A stretch of 47,267 nt of DNA from Candidatus Falkowbacteria bacterium (GTDB lineage: Bacteria > Patescibacteriota > Patescibacteriia > UBA11705 > JABHMO01). Made by a program: the position numbers and the translations under genes. The stretch covers positions 89,708-136,974 of the forward strand of contig JABHAL010000010.1 in the NCBI GenBank assembly GCA_018674305.1. The letters run 5' to 3'. Under the pieces are notes generated by a model, which was given only the letters and a program-made list of their open reading frames with translations, made no database searches and had not been told where the DNA came from. Positions 33,871 through 43,300 of the stretch are shown piece by piece. How positions within the stretch are numbered: position 1 is the first letter of the stretch; each line of letters opens with the position of its first letter.

Positions 33871-35967
33871 TTAATTTTGCTTAAAATCAATAGCGCCTTT
33901 ATACTCCTTTTTGTGTACCAACTTGTCTACAAAATTAATAACATTCCAACGCTTCCGCCACAAAATAAATAGATTGGCTAGCGCGGTTATTATCACACCA
34001 GAACCCAGAAACCAAAAGGTCCTACGACGCGCTGAACCGGGCGAAACCACAGCATTTTCGACCTGCAAACTACCGACGACTGGCTCCGCTTGCCAAGTTT
34101 GATTAATCATATCATCCTGACTCCTAGGCATCACCCTCAATTGATCATTATATTGGCCCAAAACACCAGTAATCTCCAGCTTATCACCAAGATTATACAC
34201 TTTTCCACTAATTCCTGTTCCCTGTTTAAGATAAATTGTAAACTCACCATAATCATCAGCCATAATCAATTTACTGCCTTCTTTACTCACAAGTTTACCT
34301 TGAACCTGAAGCAAGGAACCGACTAAATCAGTTGTCAGCTCTAAACTTTTAACCACAAGGGGCACAACTTCAGTTTGGAGTTCCAGAACCTTAATATCTG
34401 CTTGAGCTTTAACAAGAATTCTTTTTTCGCCATAACTTTCAGAAACACTACCACTAACTTCAATTTGATTTCCAATTTGTAGCTCTGGCCAATCAGCTGA
34501 AGAATAATATACCTGCAAACCATTAACATATATATAGTTTTTACCAAAGACTCCTGGTAGAACTGTCACTACTCCTTGAATCCTGACCTTACTGCCCTTT
34601 TTCAAGTCTTTAATCTGTTCAATAGTCACAGTTTTATAAAATGAACCTTGGCCCTGACTGACCGGTTTATAATTCGCTGTTTGCAAAACTGGCTTTTCGT
34701 TTACTTGCGCTGGCGTTAATTCAGAAGTTTGTAACCAACCATCTTCAAACCAACTAAAACTACTGCCAGTTTTTGGATTTTGGTATTCATATTGATCGAT
34801 CAACTTTAAATTAGGATCAAGTAAACGCACTGAATCTGAGGAATTGTTCAAAACTAAGCCTGACTCTTCTTTTTTTATAACTAAATAGTCCTGAGATTTT
34901 ATTATTAAATTATCTTTGATAACAAAGGGATTACTTCCACCTTCAGCATCATCCAAGCTCCAGCCTAGCAAATTAAGGTCTTCGTCACTTGCATTATAAA
35001 GTTCAATCCATTCCTCATCGTCACTGCCTTCAGGATCAGCCATAAATTCGCTAATAATAACTTTATCCGAGAATTGATAGACAACTTGGGGCTCAGGTTG
35101 TTCTTCAGGCGAATCAACCACAATTTCAGGTTGAGATAACGGAACTTCCGGCACAACTAAATCTTCAACCACAGCTGGAATTTCTGGCTCTTCAACTGAA
35201 ACTTGAGAGTCTTCTTCTATCTCAACAATTTTTTCATAAAAAATATTCATTTGCCCTGGCGTCGCCGTCTCACTTTGCTTAAACTCAGATTCATGCCAGA
35301 TTAACGAATTACCAGACTCTGCAGCAGGTGCATTATCATTAACATTGCCATCATTCCAATCACCGTAACTAACTTGATCAATTACTTGTCCACTTGGATC
35401 TTGCAAAACTACACTGTCACCACCATTATTCAGACTGGATTTATCAAAGACAATATAATCACCAGCACTTAATTGACCAGTTAACTGAGTTTGCTTGCCT
35501 GCACCTTCAAGTAAAACCCAATTTGTCAGATCAATCGGTTCATTTGTGCTATTGAATAACTCAACCCACTCCGGGTCGCCAGGAAGCGGGGCCGACATTA
35601 TTTCATTAATTAAAACTTGACCGGGCAGATAGGTAATCGGTTCTTCATCCTCAACCTCCTTACCCTCCTCTTTCTTGACTGCCGGAGCTTCAGCAGAGGC
35701 AGTAGAGGGGGATGAACCAGCTTCTTCGTCAGCAGACGATAAATCTGGTTCTTCAGCTAAATCCTCCTGACCCTCCTCATTCATATTCAAAATCAACTCA
35801 CTAAACCACCCCTGACATTCATCAGTCTGACAATTCAAAACAATAAACTGATCAACTTCGCTGTGAGAAATATTATTACTAACCAAAGCTGCATTAGCTT
35901 TATAACAATACAAATCAAAGGGAATTGTTAACAAAATTAAAACAAACATACATAAAAGATATTTCAT
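33871..35967 (-). CDS. Secreted, membrane-anchored protein with two lamin-tail domains and an OB-like domain
   Basis: The 698-residue protein has a signal peptide (about 1-26) and an acidic Ser/Ala/Glu-rich linker. Two lamin-tail domains follow: one near 115-210 (INEIMSAPLPGDPEWVELFN, NWVLLEGAGKQ), the other near 300-395 (IISEFMADPEGSDDEEWIEL, LLGWSLDDAEGG). An OB-like part (about 445-620, KGSKVRIQGVVTVLPGVFGK) comes next, then a C-terminal helix (FWFLGSGVIITALANLFILW) with a basic tail. Such proteins are found on bacterial surfaces and sometimes near nucleases. No nuclease motif is visible here. Role unknown, probably surface display or DNA binding. Confidence 0.82.
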   Translation of the reverse strand: MKYLLCMFVLILLTIPFDLYCYKANAALVSNNISHSEVDQFIVLNCQTDECQGWFSELILNMNEEGQEDLAEEPDLSSADEEAGSSPSTASAEAPAVKKEEGKEVEDEEPITYLPGQVLINEIMSAPLPGDPEWVELFNSTNEPIDLTNWVLLEGAGKQTQLTGQLSAGDYIVFDKSSLNNGGDSVVLQDPSGQVIDQVSYGDWNDGNVNDNAPAAESGNSLIWHESEFKQSETATPGQMNIFYEKIVEIEEDSQVSVEEPEIPAVVEDLVVPEVPLSQPEIVVDSPEEQPEPQVVYQFSDKVIISEFMADPEGSDDEEWIELYNASDEDLNLLGWSLDDAEGGSNPFVIKDNLIIKSQDYLVIKKEESGLVLNNSSDSVRLLDPNLKLIDQYEYQNPKTGSSFSWFEDGWLQTSELTPAQVNEKPVLQTANYKPVSQGQGSFYKTVTIEQIKDLKKGSKVRIQGVVTVLPGVFGKNYIYVNGLQVYYSSADWPELQIGNQIEVSGSVSESYGEKRILVKAQADIKVLELQTEVVPLVVKSLELTTDLVGSLLQVQGKLVSKEGSKLIMADDYGEFTIYLKQGTGISGKVYNLGDKLEITGVLGQYNDQLRVMPRSQDDMINQTWQAEPVVGSLQVENAVVSPGSARRRTFWFLGSGVIITALANLFILWRKRWNVINFVDKLVHKKEYKGAIDFKQN

Positions 35968-35978
35968 ATTTTTTAAAG

Positions 35979-36017
35979 AGAGCCGGGAGCAACACTAAAG
36001 TATTAACTCCCAGCTCT
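35979..36017 (-). terminator. Hairpin between the transposase-like gene and the lamin-tail gene
   Basis: AGAGCCGGGAG (35979-35989) and CTCCCAGCTCT (36007-36017) pair over 11 positions with one mismatch. In minus-strand reading it is followed by CTTTAAAAAAT, a weak T-run, and then the lamin-tail ATG 11 bp on. It could end the transposase-like transcript or regulate the downstream leader. Confidence 0.5.
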
Positions 36018-36060
36018 ATTATTAATTAGTTAACTCCGTACTTTACGAAGAATAACTAAA

Positions 36061-36774
36061 CTAAGCTGTTACTTGTGAACTTTCAATGTTAATTATTGGC
36101 AAAAAATCAGCTATTTTCAATTTGTTAGTATCAATTTCTTGCAGTTCATCCGCAATGTACAGATAAGGATAATCTTCTGATTTTTTAGCCATTTGCCATC
36201 GCTCAAGCGTTGGCGCTTTTTTAATTACCGTCAATTTTTGCTGTAATATTTCGTCAGTGTCAATCAAACGAATTTCAGTTTTTGGTGTCCACACCTTATA
36301 TCGCTTGGAAGTTTCAAATTGTTTACCATACTCTTCAAAAGTCCAAATCAAACGCTCTGCCGTTGTTCGACCAACCCGCTCATTATCTTTGAATAGGTCA
36401 GCCAACTGGTGAGCTTCACCTTTAGACTCCTCTTGCAGTGTTTCCAATATAGCTTTCGCTACATCTCCCTTTAATTCACCGTAAATCTCTACTGGATTGT
36501 CTTTGTTTTCACTTAACCGGAAAATCCAGTAAAAATAATTAGGCATTACCACGAAAGCTAAATTTTTAACATCTTTTTTTAACTCAGTGGCTTTGAAGGC
36601 ATTAACCAGTAGGTCAATATACTGATCAGTTACAAATACATTTTTGCGACCAATAATTGCCCCACAATGGAAGTACATGCCTCCTTTTTGACGCAAAGGT
36701 TTGCGGTCTTTTTTTGACTCATCTTTTGTTTGCTTGTCCGCAGGAGCCTTGGCGGAGGTCGATTCTTTTTTCAT
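36061..36774 (-). CDS. REP-associated (Y1/IS200-like) transposase-like protein with altered HUH motif
   Basis: The 237-residue protein follows the layout of REP-associated tyrosine transposases: RKPLRQKGGMYFHCGAIIGR near 24, then the segment that in these enzymes reads MPNHxH, and a C-terminal TLERWQMAKKSEDYPYLYIA. Here the metal-binding HUH motif reads VMPNYFYWIF, so both His are Tyr. Without those ligands normal nicking activity is unlikely, so it may be a domesticated DNA-hairpin-binding protein. Residues 5-13 (STSAKAPAD) come from a small palindrome (36737-36756) inserted in frame. Assignment is by motif order, moderate confidence. Confidence 0.6.
   Translation of the reverse strand: MKKESTSAKAPADKQTKDESKKDRKPLRQKGGMYFHCGAIIGRKNVFVTDQYIDLLVNAFKATELKKDVKNLAFVVMPNYFYWIFRLSENKDNPVEIYGELKGDVAKAILETLQEESKGEAHQLADLFKDNERVGRTTAERLIWTFEEYGKQFETSKRYKVWTPKTEIRLIDTDEILQQKLTVIKKAPTLERWQMAKKSEDYPYLYIADELQEIDTNKLKIADFLPIINIESSQVTA
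36737..36756. repeat. Small palindrome inside the start of the transposase-like gene
   Basis: TCCGC and GCGGA arms separated by 10 bases, encoding the peptide SAKAPAD in frame. I recall similar AKAPADK-type peptides from many CPR proteins, which would make this a recurrent in-frame palindromic element; that point is from memory only. Confidence 0.55.
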
Positions 36775-36842
36775 AAAAACTTTTTTTAAGTTAATTAATT
36801 ATTCAGCTTAGATTAGTTATGTTTAATTATGATCAGTAAGAC

Positions 36843-36879
36843 TTTATGAGCTTGCTTCAGCCTGTATACTCAGGCTTCG
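36843..36879. repeat. 37-bp direct repeat, left copy
   Basis: Identical to 37292-37328 over 37 bp (begins TTTATGAGCTTGCTTCAGCC). It contains a small hairpin AGCCTG/CAGGCT. Similarity continues with mismatches for about 19 bp (GACGCTT, GTG). The stretch from 36880 to 36983 also holds a GC-richer word series (TGCGAGG ... GACGCAATCG) of a type common in CPR intergenic DNA. Confidence 0.92.
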
Positions 36880-36983
36880 TAAGACGCTTGGGAGTGTGCT
36901 ACTTCAGTGCCGCTCATGACGGCAAGCCACTCTAATGTCCTTGCGAGGACTGCGAGGGAAACGAAGCAGTACGACGCAATCGC

Positions 36984-37280
36984 CTAAAACCACTCCATCG
37001 ATAAATCTTCATATGCGTTATTTTCCTGCTCAATCAAAGCTCGTTTCTTTAAACTTGAACCTGCCTTTAGCTGTTTTTCACGGCAAATCGCAGACCAGGG
37101 ATCTTCAAAAACTTCATAGTACATTAATTTATTAATGTTATAACGGGCAGAAAAAGAACGCGGATACACTTTTTCTTTATGCTGATACATACGGTTACGC
37201 AAATCACTAGTCATTCCCACATAAAGCACCGAATTATACTTATTCGCCAAGATATAAACATAATAATGTTTTTGATTCAT
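36984..37280 (-). CDS. Small GIY-YIG nuclease-like protein (copy 2)
   Basis: The 98-residue protein is a bare GIY-YIG domain. YYVYILANKYNSVLYVGMTS supplies the two signature strands, DLRNRMYQHK the Arg/His helix, and YNINKLMYYEVFEDPWSAIC with REKQLKAGSSLKKRALIE the usual C-terminal helices including the Glu of the family. It lies between perfect 37-bp direct repeats (36843-36879 and 37292-37328, offset 449 bp). It belongs to the same broad family as the copy at 16976, but the two are clearly diverged. Both are bracketed by repeats, which suggests a mobile or repeat-associated gene. Confidence 0.9.
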   Translation of the reverse strand: MNQKHYYVYILANKYNSVLYVGMTSDLRNRMYQHKEKVYPRSFSARYNINKLMYYEVFEDPWSAICREKQLKAGSSLKKRALIEQENNAYEDLSMEWF

Positions 37281-37291
37281 ACGGAGTTTGT

Positions 37292-37328
37292 TTTATGAGC
37301 TTGCTTCAGCCTGTATACTCAGGCTTCG
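37292..37328. repeat. 37-bp direct repeat, right copy
   Basis: Perfect match to 36843-36879. It begins 12 bp upstream of the GIY-YIG start codon, so the gene is transcribed out of the repeat. The rest of the gene-free stretch 37281-37629 holds a diverged repeat tail, an AGGC-TTTTTT/AAAAAA-GCCT hairpin near 37441-37471, one DnaA-box-like TGTGGATAA at 37501, and the terminator listed next. Confidence 0.92.
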
Positions 37329-37519
37329 CAATGACGCTTAAGAGGGTGTTACCACTTTCTCACCTATATTATCTCAGCCCAAAAAGGAATTAACAAAGAG
37401 ATTCTGTCGACCTACCTCGTCAAGATTTATCCCATTTTTTCAAGGCGTTTTTTTAAAATCAAAAAAGCCTGACGAGTTGTCTCGACAAGCTTTATTCACC
37501 TGTGGATAACTTACTTAGT

Positions 37520-37569
37520 TAAAAGTTAAAAAGCCCGCCTGCACCGCTATGCGAAGCATTGCGGGCAGG
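37520..37569 (-). terminator. Terminator of the Ig-like surface protein gene, with nested palindrome
   Basis: Minus-strand CCCGC ... GCGGG outer stem with an inner ATGCTTCGCAT hairpin in the loop, followed by CTTTTTAACTTTT. The word AAGTTAAAA occurs on both sides (near 37523 and 37576), as a target duplication might. Confidence 0.65.
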
Positions 37570-37629
37570 TTTATAAAGTTAAAAGTAACTTTTCTGAAAG
37601 ATTATTATTTACTATTTATCATTTACTAT

Positions 37630-39255
37630 TTATTCGATACCCCCACCAACACTATAATCCAAAAAAAATGATTCTGGTAAATCCTTAACTGTACTAGCCC
37701 AATTCGCACCATACAATGACTTTGCAGTTGCTTCATCAGCCACCCAATGGATTGAAGCGTTTTGGGAAACGTAATAAACCTTTGGAACTGAAGGAATTTT
37801 AATTAAACCACCAGATTTAAATGGTACATTGCGACCAAGGGCATAACTGGCCATTTCATCTACATCAATCGTTTCTACAAAAGAAAAATCTTCTTCCCAA
37901 TAGCTTTCCCAAATCGACTGAGTAGGATATGCATGGCGAATGTTATTAGAATCTAAATGATAAACTGCAGTCTTTTCAGCTAGCTTGACCCATTTACCGG
38001 AAGTATAATCAATGTCTAAAGTTACTTCAGAATAATTAACTGTAAACTGTTCTTTCACAGTATCCCCATCTTCGGTGGTAATACTAACTAATTGATCGCC
38101 AGCTTTTGTGCTTCGCATTTTGTAATCAACCATACCATCAGCATCTGTGACTTTTGATTTTAAGATTACTGGCCCATCATCTTCGCGAATTTCATTAAAA
38201 TAAACTATTGTATTTTTAACTGGCTCATTATTAGAATCATTAACAGTTACATCAAATTTAATATAATCAACGCCATTGGCAACAGCGAAATCTTTATCTT
38301 GAATAACGGTTGAATTTTCCATTGAAAAAACAGCTTCACTTGGGGTTACTTCTTCTGGTTCAACAACAGCTACCTCTAAATCAACATTTACGGTGATTGT
38401 ATCTGAAGTGAAGGTATTATCATTGAAATCCGTAGACTTAACATAAACCTCATAAGCGCCTGTTTCCAATCCACCCCAATCATATGTCCAAGTGCTATTA
38501 TATGATCCAGTATTGGTAACAGCTTCACATACAGCATCGATACAAATCTGAGTATCAGCAGAAAAAGAACCACCCTGATCTTTGGCCTCACCAGTGATTG
38601 TGAATGTCTCGACATCAAGAGTCTGCCCATCCACCAAGTTGGTGATAGCAGCCACTGGAGCCCAAGGATCTCCAGCTACTGTATTATATTTAGAAGAACC
38701 TACTATTTGTAAATCGGCACTGGGCAAACTTAGATTAGTTTCGAAAAACATACCACGATCCCCAGAATCATAAAGTCCGTCATTATTTTGATCACTAAAC
38801 CCAGGTAGATAAAAAACAAAAGATCTGTTCACAGTTCCATTTTTCAGAGTTTCCGCTGAAACAAAAAACCTATTTTCTCCACTGGACACAACCTGAGATA
38901 TGTCTGTAAAAGCCCAATTCCCACTGTCTTGATCATATGTTCCACTAGCCAATAATTCGTCAACCGCAAAACCATCAAAGCCAACATTACCACCGTCCTG
39001 CCACAAAGACAGTCCACTAATTTCTAGTCCTGACTTTGCAGTACCACTATTTCGCACAACCAAACTATTAAGCGTATTATTTTCAGGCAAATCCACTGTA
39101 AAATCCAACAGTAAATTATCAAAAGTATTAGCATAAAAATACACATCCAAATTAGGATTATTCATACTAACTGTAGACTCAGTGGCAGCGAATACAGAAA
39201 GAGGTGAACACAAAACGACTACTATCAATAATGAGATAACTTTTTCTTTGATCAT
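37630..39255 (-). CDS. Secreted Ig-like surface protein with C-terminal surface-layer module
   Basis: The 541-residue protein has a signal peptide (about 1-23) and a beta domain (25-190) with calcium-type NNDGLYDSGD. An Ig-like domain near 200-290 (VDGQTLDVETFTITGEAKD) and a second of Big_1 type near 320-405 (VYFNEIREDDGPVILKSKV) follow. The C-terminal module (420-541: HLDSNNIRHAYPTQSIWESY, IKIPSVPKVYYVSQNASIHW) is shared with the N-terminus of the 1429-residue protein. It is probably a cell-surface protein; the shared module may attach it to the layer. Confidence 0.82.
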   Translation of the reverse strand: MIKEKVISLLIVVVLCSPLSVFAATESTVSMNNPNLDVYFYANTFDNLLLDFTVDLPENNTLNSLVVRNSGTAKSGLEISGLSLWQDGGNVGFDGFAVDELLASGTYDQDSGNWAFTDISQVVSSGENRFFVSAETLKNGTVNRSFVFYLPGFSDQNNDGLYDSGDRGMFFETNLSLPSADLQIVGSSKYNTVAGDPWAPVAAITNLVDGQTLDVETFTITGEAKDQGGSFSADTQICIDAVCEAVTNTGSYNSTWTYDWGGLETGAYEVYVKSTDFNDNTFTSDTITVNVDLEVAVVEPEEVTPSEAVFSMENSTVIQDKDFAVANGVDYIKFDVTVNDSNNEPVKNTIVYFNEIREDDGPVILKSKVTDADGMVDYKMRSTKAGDQLVSITTEDGDTVKEQFTVNYSEVTLDIDYTSGKWVKLAEKTAVYHLDSNNIRHAYPTQSIWESYWEEDFSFVETIDVDEMASYALGRNVPFKSGGLIKIPSVPKVYYVSQNASIHWVADEATAKSLYGANWASTVKDLPESFFLDYSVGGGIE

Positions 39256-39274
39256 ATTTTGTTTTATTTCTTAT

Positions 39275-39949
39275 TTATTTTAGGTTTTTAAGTTCTTGGA
39301 TTCGTTGCAAAACTTCAGTGTCATTTGGCACATATGGCAACAGTTCATTATAGTATCTCAGAGCCTTGGTATAATCCTCTGCAAAAATATCATAATACAA
39401 AGCTAACTGAGAAATCATATCTTGTTTAGCTTCAGGAAAATTTTCATAACCGTACAATAAAAGTGGCTCTATTTTTTCTCTTCTATCTTTCAAATGATAC
39501 CGATAAATAGACATCAACTCTCGATATGAGTTTGCCCATTTATAATTAATATCCAAAATCTTCAATTGTAATTCTTCTGCCAATTCATACTTTCCAGTGT
39601 CAAAATAAATCGTCGCCATATTTTGCAAAGGCGTAATCTCATCGGGACGGAATCCGTGTAATATTTCATAAAGCTCAATAGCTCCATCATGATCTCCCAA
39701 AGTTTGCTTTAGCATTGCTAGCATCAGCAATCCTTGATCATCATTAATATTAGCGCTCAACAACACTTTTATTTCTGCCAAATCACCTATTTCTGATGCT
39801 GTGAGCTCTCTTGTATTATTAATCTTTACTAATTCCGCGACTTCTGAACTAGGTTGATTTGGACTAAACATAATCACTCCTACCACAATAACGGCAATTA
39901 TCACTAATCCTACTACTACCCCCCCTGTTTTTCTGGAAATAAACTTCAT
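39275..39949 (-). CDS. Membrane-anchored TPR-type protein
   Basis: With the start at 39949 the protein is 224 residues: one N-terminal helix (about 8-30, VVVGLVIIAVIVVGVIMF), then tetratricopeptide-like helices (GLLMLAMLKQTLGDHDGAIE, MATIYFDTGKYELAEELQLK, DYTKALRYYNELLPYVPND). A longer frame beginning at 39988 would add MLSPLSPLSPINI, but those codons come from a 9-bp tandem repeat, so the shorter start is preferred. TPR proteins usually scaffold other proteins; the helix places this one at the membrane outer side. Confidence 0.8.
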   Translation of the reverse strand: MKFISRKTGGVVVGLVIIAVIVVGVIMFSPNQPSSEVAELVKINNTRELTASEIGDLAEIKVLLSANINDDQGLLMLAMLKQTLGDHDGAIELYEILHGFRPDEITPLQNMATIYFDTGKYELAEELQLKILDINYKWANSYRELMSIYRYHLKDRREKIEPLLLYGYENFPEAKQDMISQLALYYDIFAEDYTKALRYYNELLPYVPNDTEVLQRIQELKNLK

Positions 39950-39958
39950 AATATTTAT

Positions 39959-39985
39959 AGGGGATAAAGGGGATAAAGGGGATAA
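39959..39985. repeat. Three tandem 9-bp repeats upstream of the TPR gene
   Basis: GGGGATAAA occurs three times in tandem (last unit ends ACA). The array lies in the leader and creates a spurious N-terminal extension LSPLSPLSP in the reading frame. Confidence 0.85.
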
Positions 39986-40034
39986 CATATAAAAAGTTAT
40001 CTTCTTCTACCATCTTCTCCCTTGTTTAATATCT

Positions 40035-40389
40035 ATAGCAATTATAGCAAATATCTTCAAAAATTAAAAGTCCCCCGAAGTACATACTACGTATGACTTC
40101 AGGGCAAGCCCCTACTATGTTTATATTCGGAATAAATCCGCTATCCTCACAAACAAAAGAACCCCCGAACAGTTACTCTTCAGGGGCCGCCCCGACGTGA
40201 CGTCGGGGCTAGTGATTAAAACCCCCGTAAACGAGGCTAAAATTTTCAGGCTCGTTTAGGAGCCTTTGTCGTAAATAGCCTGGCCGTTCCAGGGCCAGGC
40301 GGCCTATGTTTATATTCGGGACAAATCCGATATCCTCACAAACAAAAGAACCCCCCGAAGGGGGCTCTTTTCAATATCTGAGTAATTAC
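40035..40389. repeat. Gene-free palindrome cluster with a duplicated terminator segment
   Basis: A 54-bp direct repeat (40115-40168 and 40304-40357, only a few differences) carries a terminator-type CCCCCGA arm plus its flank. Around it lie at least five other palindromes: CCCCCGAAG ... CTTCAGGGG near 40073-40104 with a nested ACATA/TATGT-like centre; the exact palindrome GCCCCGACGT G ACGTCGGGGC at 40189-40209; TAAACGAG ... CTCGTTTA near 40228-40257; and GCCTGGCC ... GGGCCAGGC near 40278-40300. No gene is visible. Confidence 0.8.
40340..40370 (-). terminator. Terminator of the 1429-residue surface protein gene
   Basis: Minus-strand AGCCCCC TTCG GGGGGTT stem-loop followed by CTTTTGTTTG, 20 bp after the stop codon. 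The plus-strand side also ends in CTTTT, so it could act both ways. Confidence 0.85.
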
Positions 40390-43300
40390 CTAGTAGGTCA
40401 ATGTTCCACCAGCAACTGGTAGATTCTTTGTTAACGCATTGTCTACGTCTGTACCACCTGAATTTTCCCAGATGACACCGGCTGCTGTTACCGCGTTTAC
40501 GGCTGTTGAATTTTCCCTAACAGTAATCTTCAATGAGTCATTGGTAGTGAAACCAGTAGTATCACCAATCAATTTCAAAGTTATAGTTTCACCTTGAGGA
40601 ACCTTCACTTCGGATGATAGTTCTTCCATATATTCACCAATGCTATCTTCATTATCACCTGTAACATATGGAACCACATCCGTGTAGTCAGTATCACCAA
40701 ATGAGAAACACTGCTCACCAGCGTCTACACCAGTCTTAAGTGGAACAGATAGGTCTACATCTGCACCATCACCACCAATATCATCCCAATAAAGGACAAA
40801 CTCAGCTGGAGTGATTGTACCGTAAGTGGTCTGCAAATCGCTACTCTTTAAGATAAGATCTCCAGTAGGATCAGCATTACCCGCAACACCAGTATAGCAG
40901 AACTCTAGAACACCAATGGTAATTTCATCACCATTAGCATATAGATCGATAGCTAATAATTCACTATCATCAGATCCAGTGGTTACACCACTTGGGCTAG
41001 CAGTATTCTTTGAAACTACTAGTAAACCATCATATAAATAGTTAACATAACTAGCAATAACATTACCAGCATTTGTTCCAAGTGAGTCGATAGTTGTTTC
41101 AGTCAATACTGTTCCTGAGCTAACACCTGTAGCTACCATCTTGTAACTACCAGCGGCAGCAACACCTGCTGCGCCCCATTCAGCATCAACACCATTTACA
41201 TCACCTAGACCAATTTCTAGTGTAGCACCGTCTGATAAGTCAGCTTTAGCTGAAAAGTCTACCTTAATATCAAGGTTCTTGTACTCTGGGCTCTTTGGTA
41301 CAACCAAAGTTCCAGCAGTTAAGACAACTTTAGCATCTCCACCTGTGTCTAGTGAATATCCACCAGCATCGCCGATCAATACACCGTCAAGGTAAAGTTT
41401 AACTCGATATACATCCTGTCTAGCAGTTGCGCCAGTTGTAGCGATGTATAGTTCAGTTACATCAATTTCTTCGTTTGTTGACTGTAACTTGTAAGTCATT
41501 AGACTATTACCAGTTGCACCAGCAACATACTGTGCAGCAGAAGCTCTACCAGAAGCAGCAGTAATCTTCAATGTTCCCACAGAAGCTACAGTAGCCTCTG
41601 AACTTTCAATAGCAGTTGTTACACCACCATTGATATCAGCAGCAATCAAAGAATATCCTGAAGCTAGACCAGTAGCTACAATGTCAGCAGTTGGAGTTTC
41701 TACACCAACAAACCAAGGACCTGCAGTACTACCAGTAATATCAGCAACAACATTAATTCGAACTGTACCACCGGCAGGAATTGTTAAATTATCAATTCCT
41801 GAGAAAGTAGCAGAATCCTCAGCAGTATCACCGTCAGTAAGATTCAAATTAGAACCATACTGTGCACCAGTATCTTCATCGATCAATTTGAAACTAGTAA
41901 GGGTAGCGCTTGCAACTGAAGCGCCAGTGATACCAGTAAGGTCATCAGCTGAAATCTGAATAGAAGTAACTTTAATCTCTTCAGCAGTACCTGCTTGCAT
42001 GATCAATTTACCTAATGTTACATCATTAGCGTTTTGAACATATGTACCATCAACTGGAGCTGTTCCCATGTAAGCTGTGATTGTTGGAGCAGTTACAGTA
42101 ATTACGTTACCAACAGCTGTACCTGTCTCTGTAATATCAGCAGCAGAAAATGCACCAGTACTAGTAATATCATCAGCAGCAGTATCCATATCTAGACGAA
42201 CAGTATCAGTACTTGTAGCACCATCCAAAACGTTTCCATAAACACTAACAACTACGTTTTCTTCTTTTGGTACGTCTAATTCAAAACTGAAGCTACATTC
42301 ACCAGTAGTAGTACCACTAGTAAACGCACTACAAGTTGAACCAATCTGATCACCATTTGCGTCTGTCAAGTATACAGTATCTACATCATCAGAAAGATCT
42401 GTTGAAGCAGTACCTGTAATTACTAATTCTGAAACTAGCATGTCTTCACCAGTTGAATAAAGGTTAATGTCTGTAAAGTGAACATTTTTTGCTCCCTTAG
42501 AAACATTAGTAGCACCTGGAGAAGAAGCAGCCTTAGAAACAACCAAAGAACCGTTTGCAGCACCCTCAAATGTTTGTGCATTACCAGTTGCTACTCCAGA
42601 TAAAGTTACACCACTGGTAACATATTCATCTGAATCAAGTCCTTTAATTCTAACTAATGTGTTGGTTGTACCATTATCACCAACGTAAGCGTGAACACCT
42701 GTTTCAGTTCCAGCAAATGAAGTACTTACATCAGCGCGAACAACAACTGTTTCGTTATCTGATTTAGCTACATCAAGTAGCCCATCAGTAGTATCTTCAA
42801 AAGATACAGTAAAACTACTTACTGAACCTGAAACTGGAATTTCTACTTCAGCACCATCAACGATCTTATACAACATCCAGTTAGCAAAATCAGTGTTAGC
42901 AATACCAGCAGTACCAGCCATAATAACTCGTAATCTAGTCATTCTTACACCTTCATTTGAACCAGCTGTTAACTTATAAGCTCCCAGTTTATTACCTTCA
43001 ACACCCTTAACAAGAGTGCCTGCAGCTGGAGCATAAGCTGAATCTTGAGTTAGAGTTGCACTACCTTGACCAATAGTATTAGTCTTAGCAGATTGTGCTG
43101 AGAAAGTTGTTCCACCAGTAGTAATTAATACTTGGCCAGCTGAACTATCACCACGAGCTGCAACGTCACCAGTTTCTGCAACCTGGAAAATCAAAGTTTT
43201 GGAAACTGTGATTCCAGCAGCAATATCACCGTAAGCACAGATTTTCTTGGTCTTGCTTAGGTCGATGAAATATGGGTCTGCACTTAAATCAAAAGTAACT

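Noticed and set aside
37501-37509. DnaA box TGTGGATAA as a replication origin
   Set aside because: Only a single box with no cluster and no dnaA or dnaN nearby; another match falls inside recG coding sequence.
39950-39988. Longer start for the TPR protein
   Set aside because: The extra residues LSPLSPLSP are translated from a 9-bp tandem repeat; ATG at 39949 leads directly into the membrane helix.
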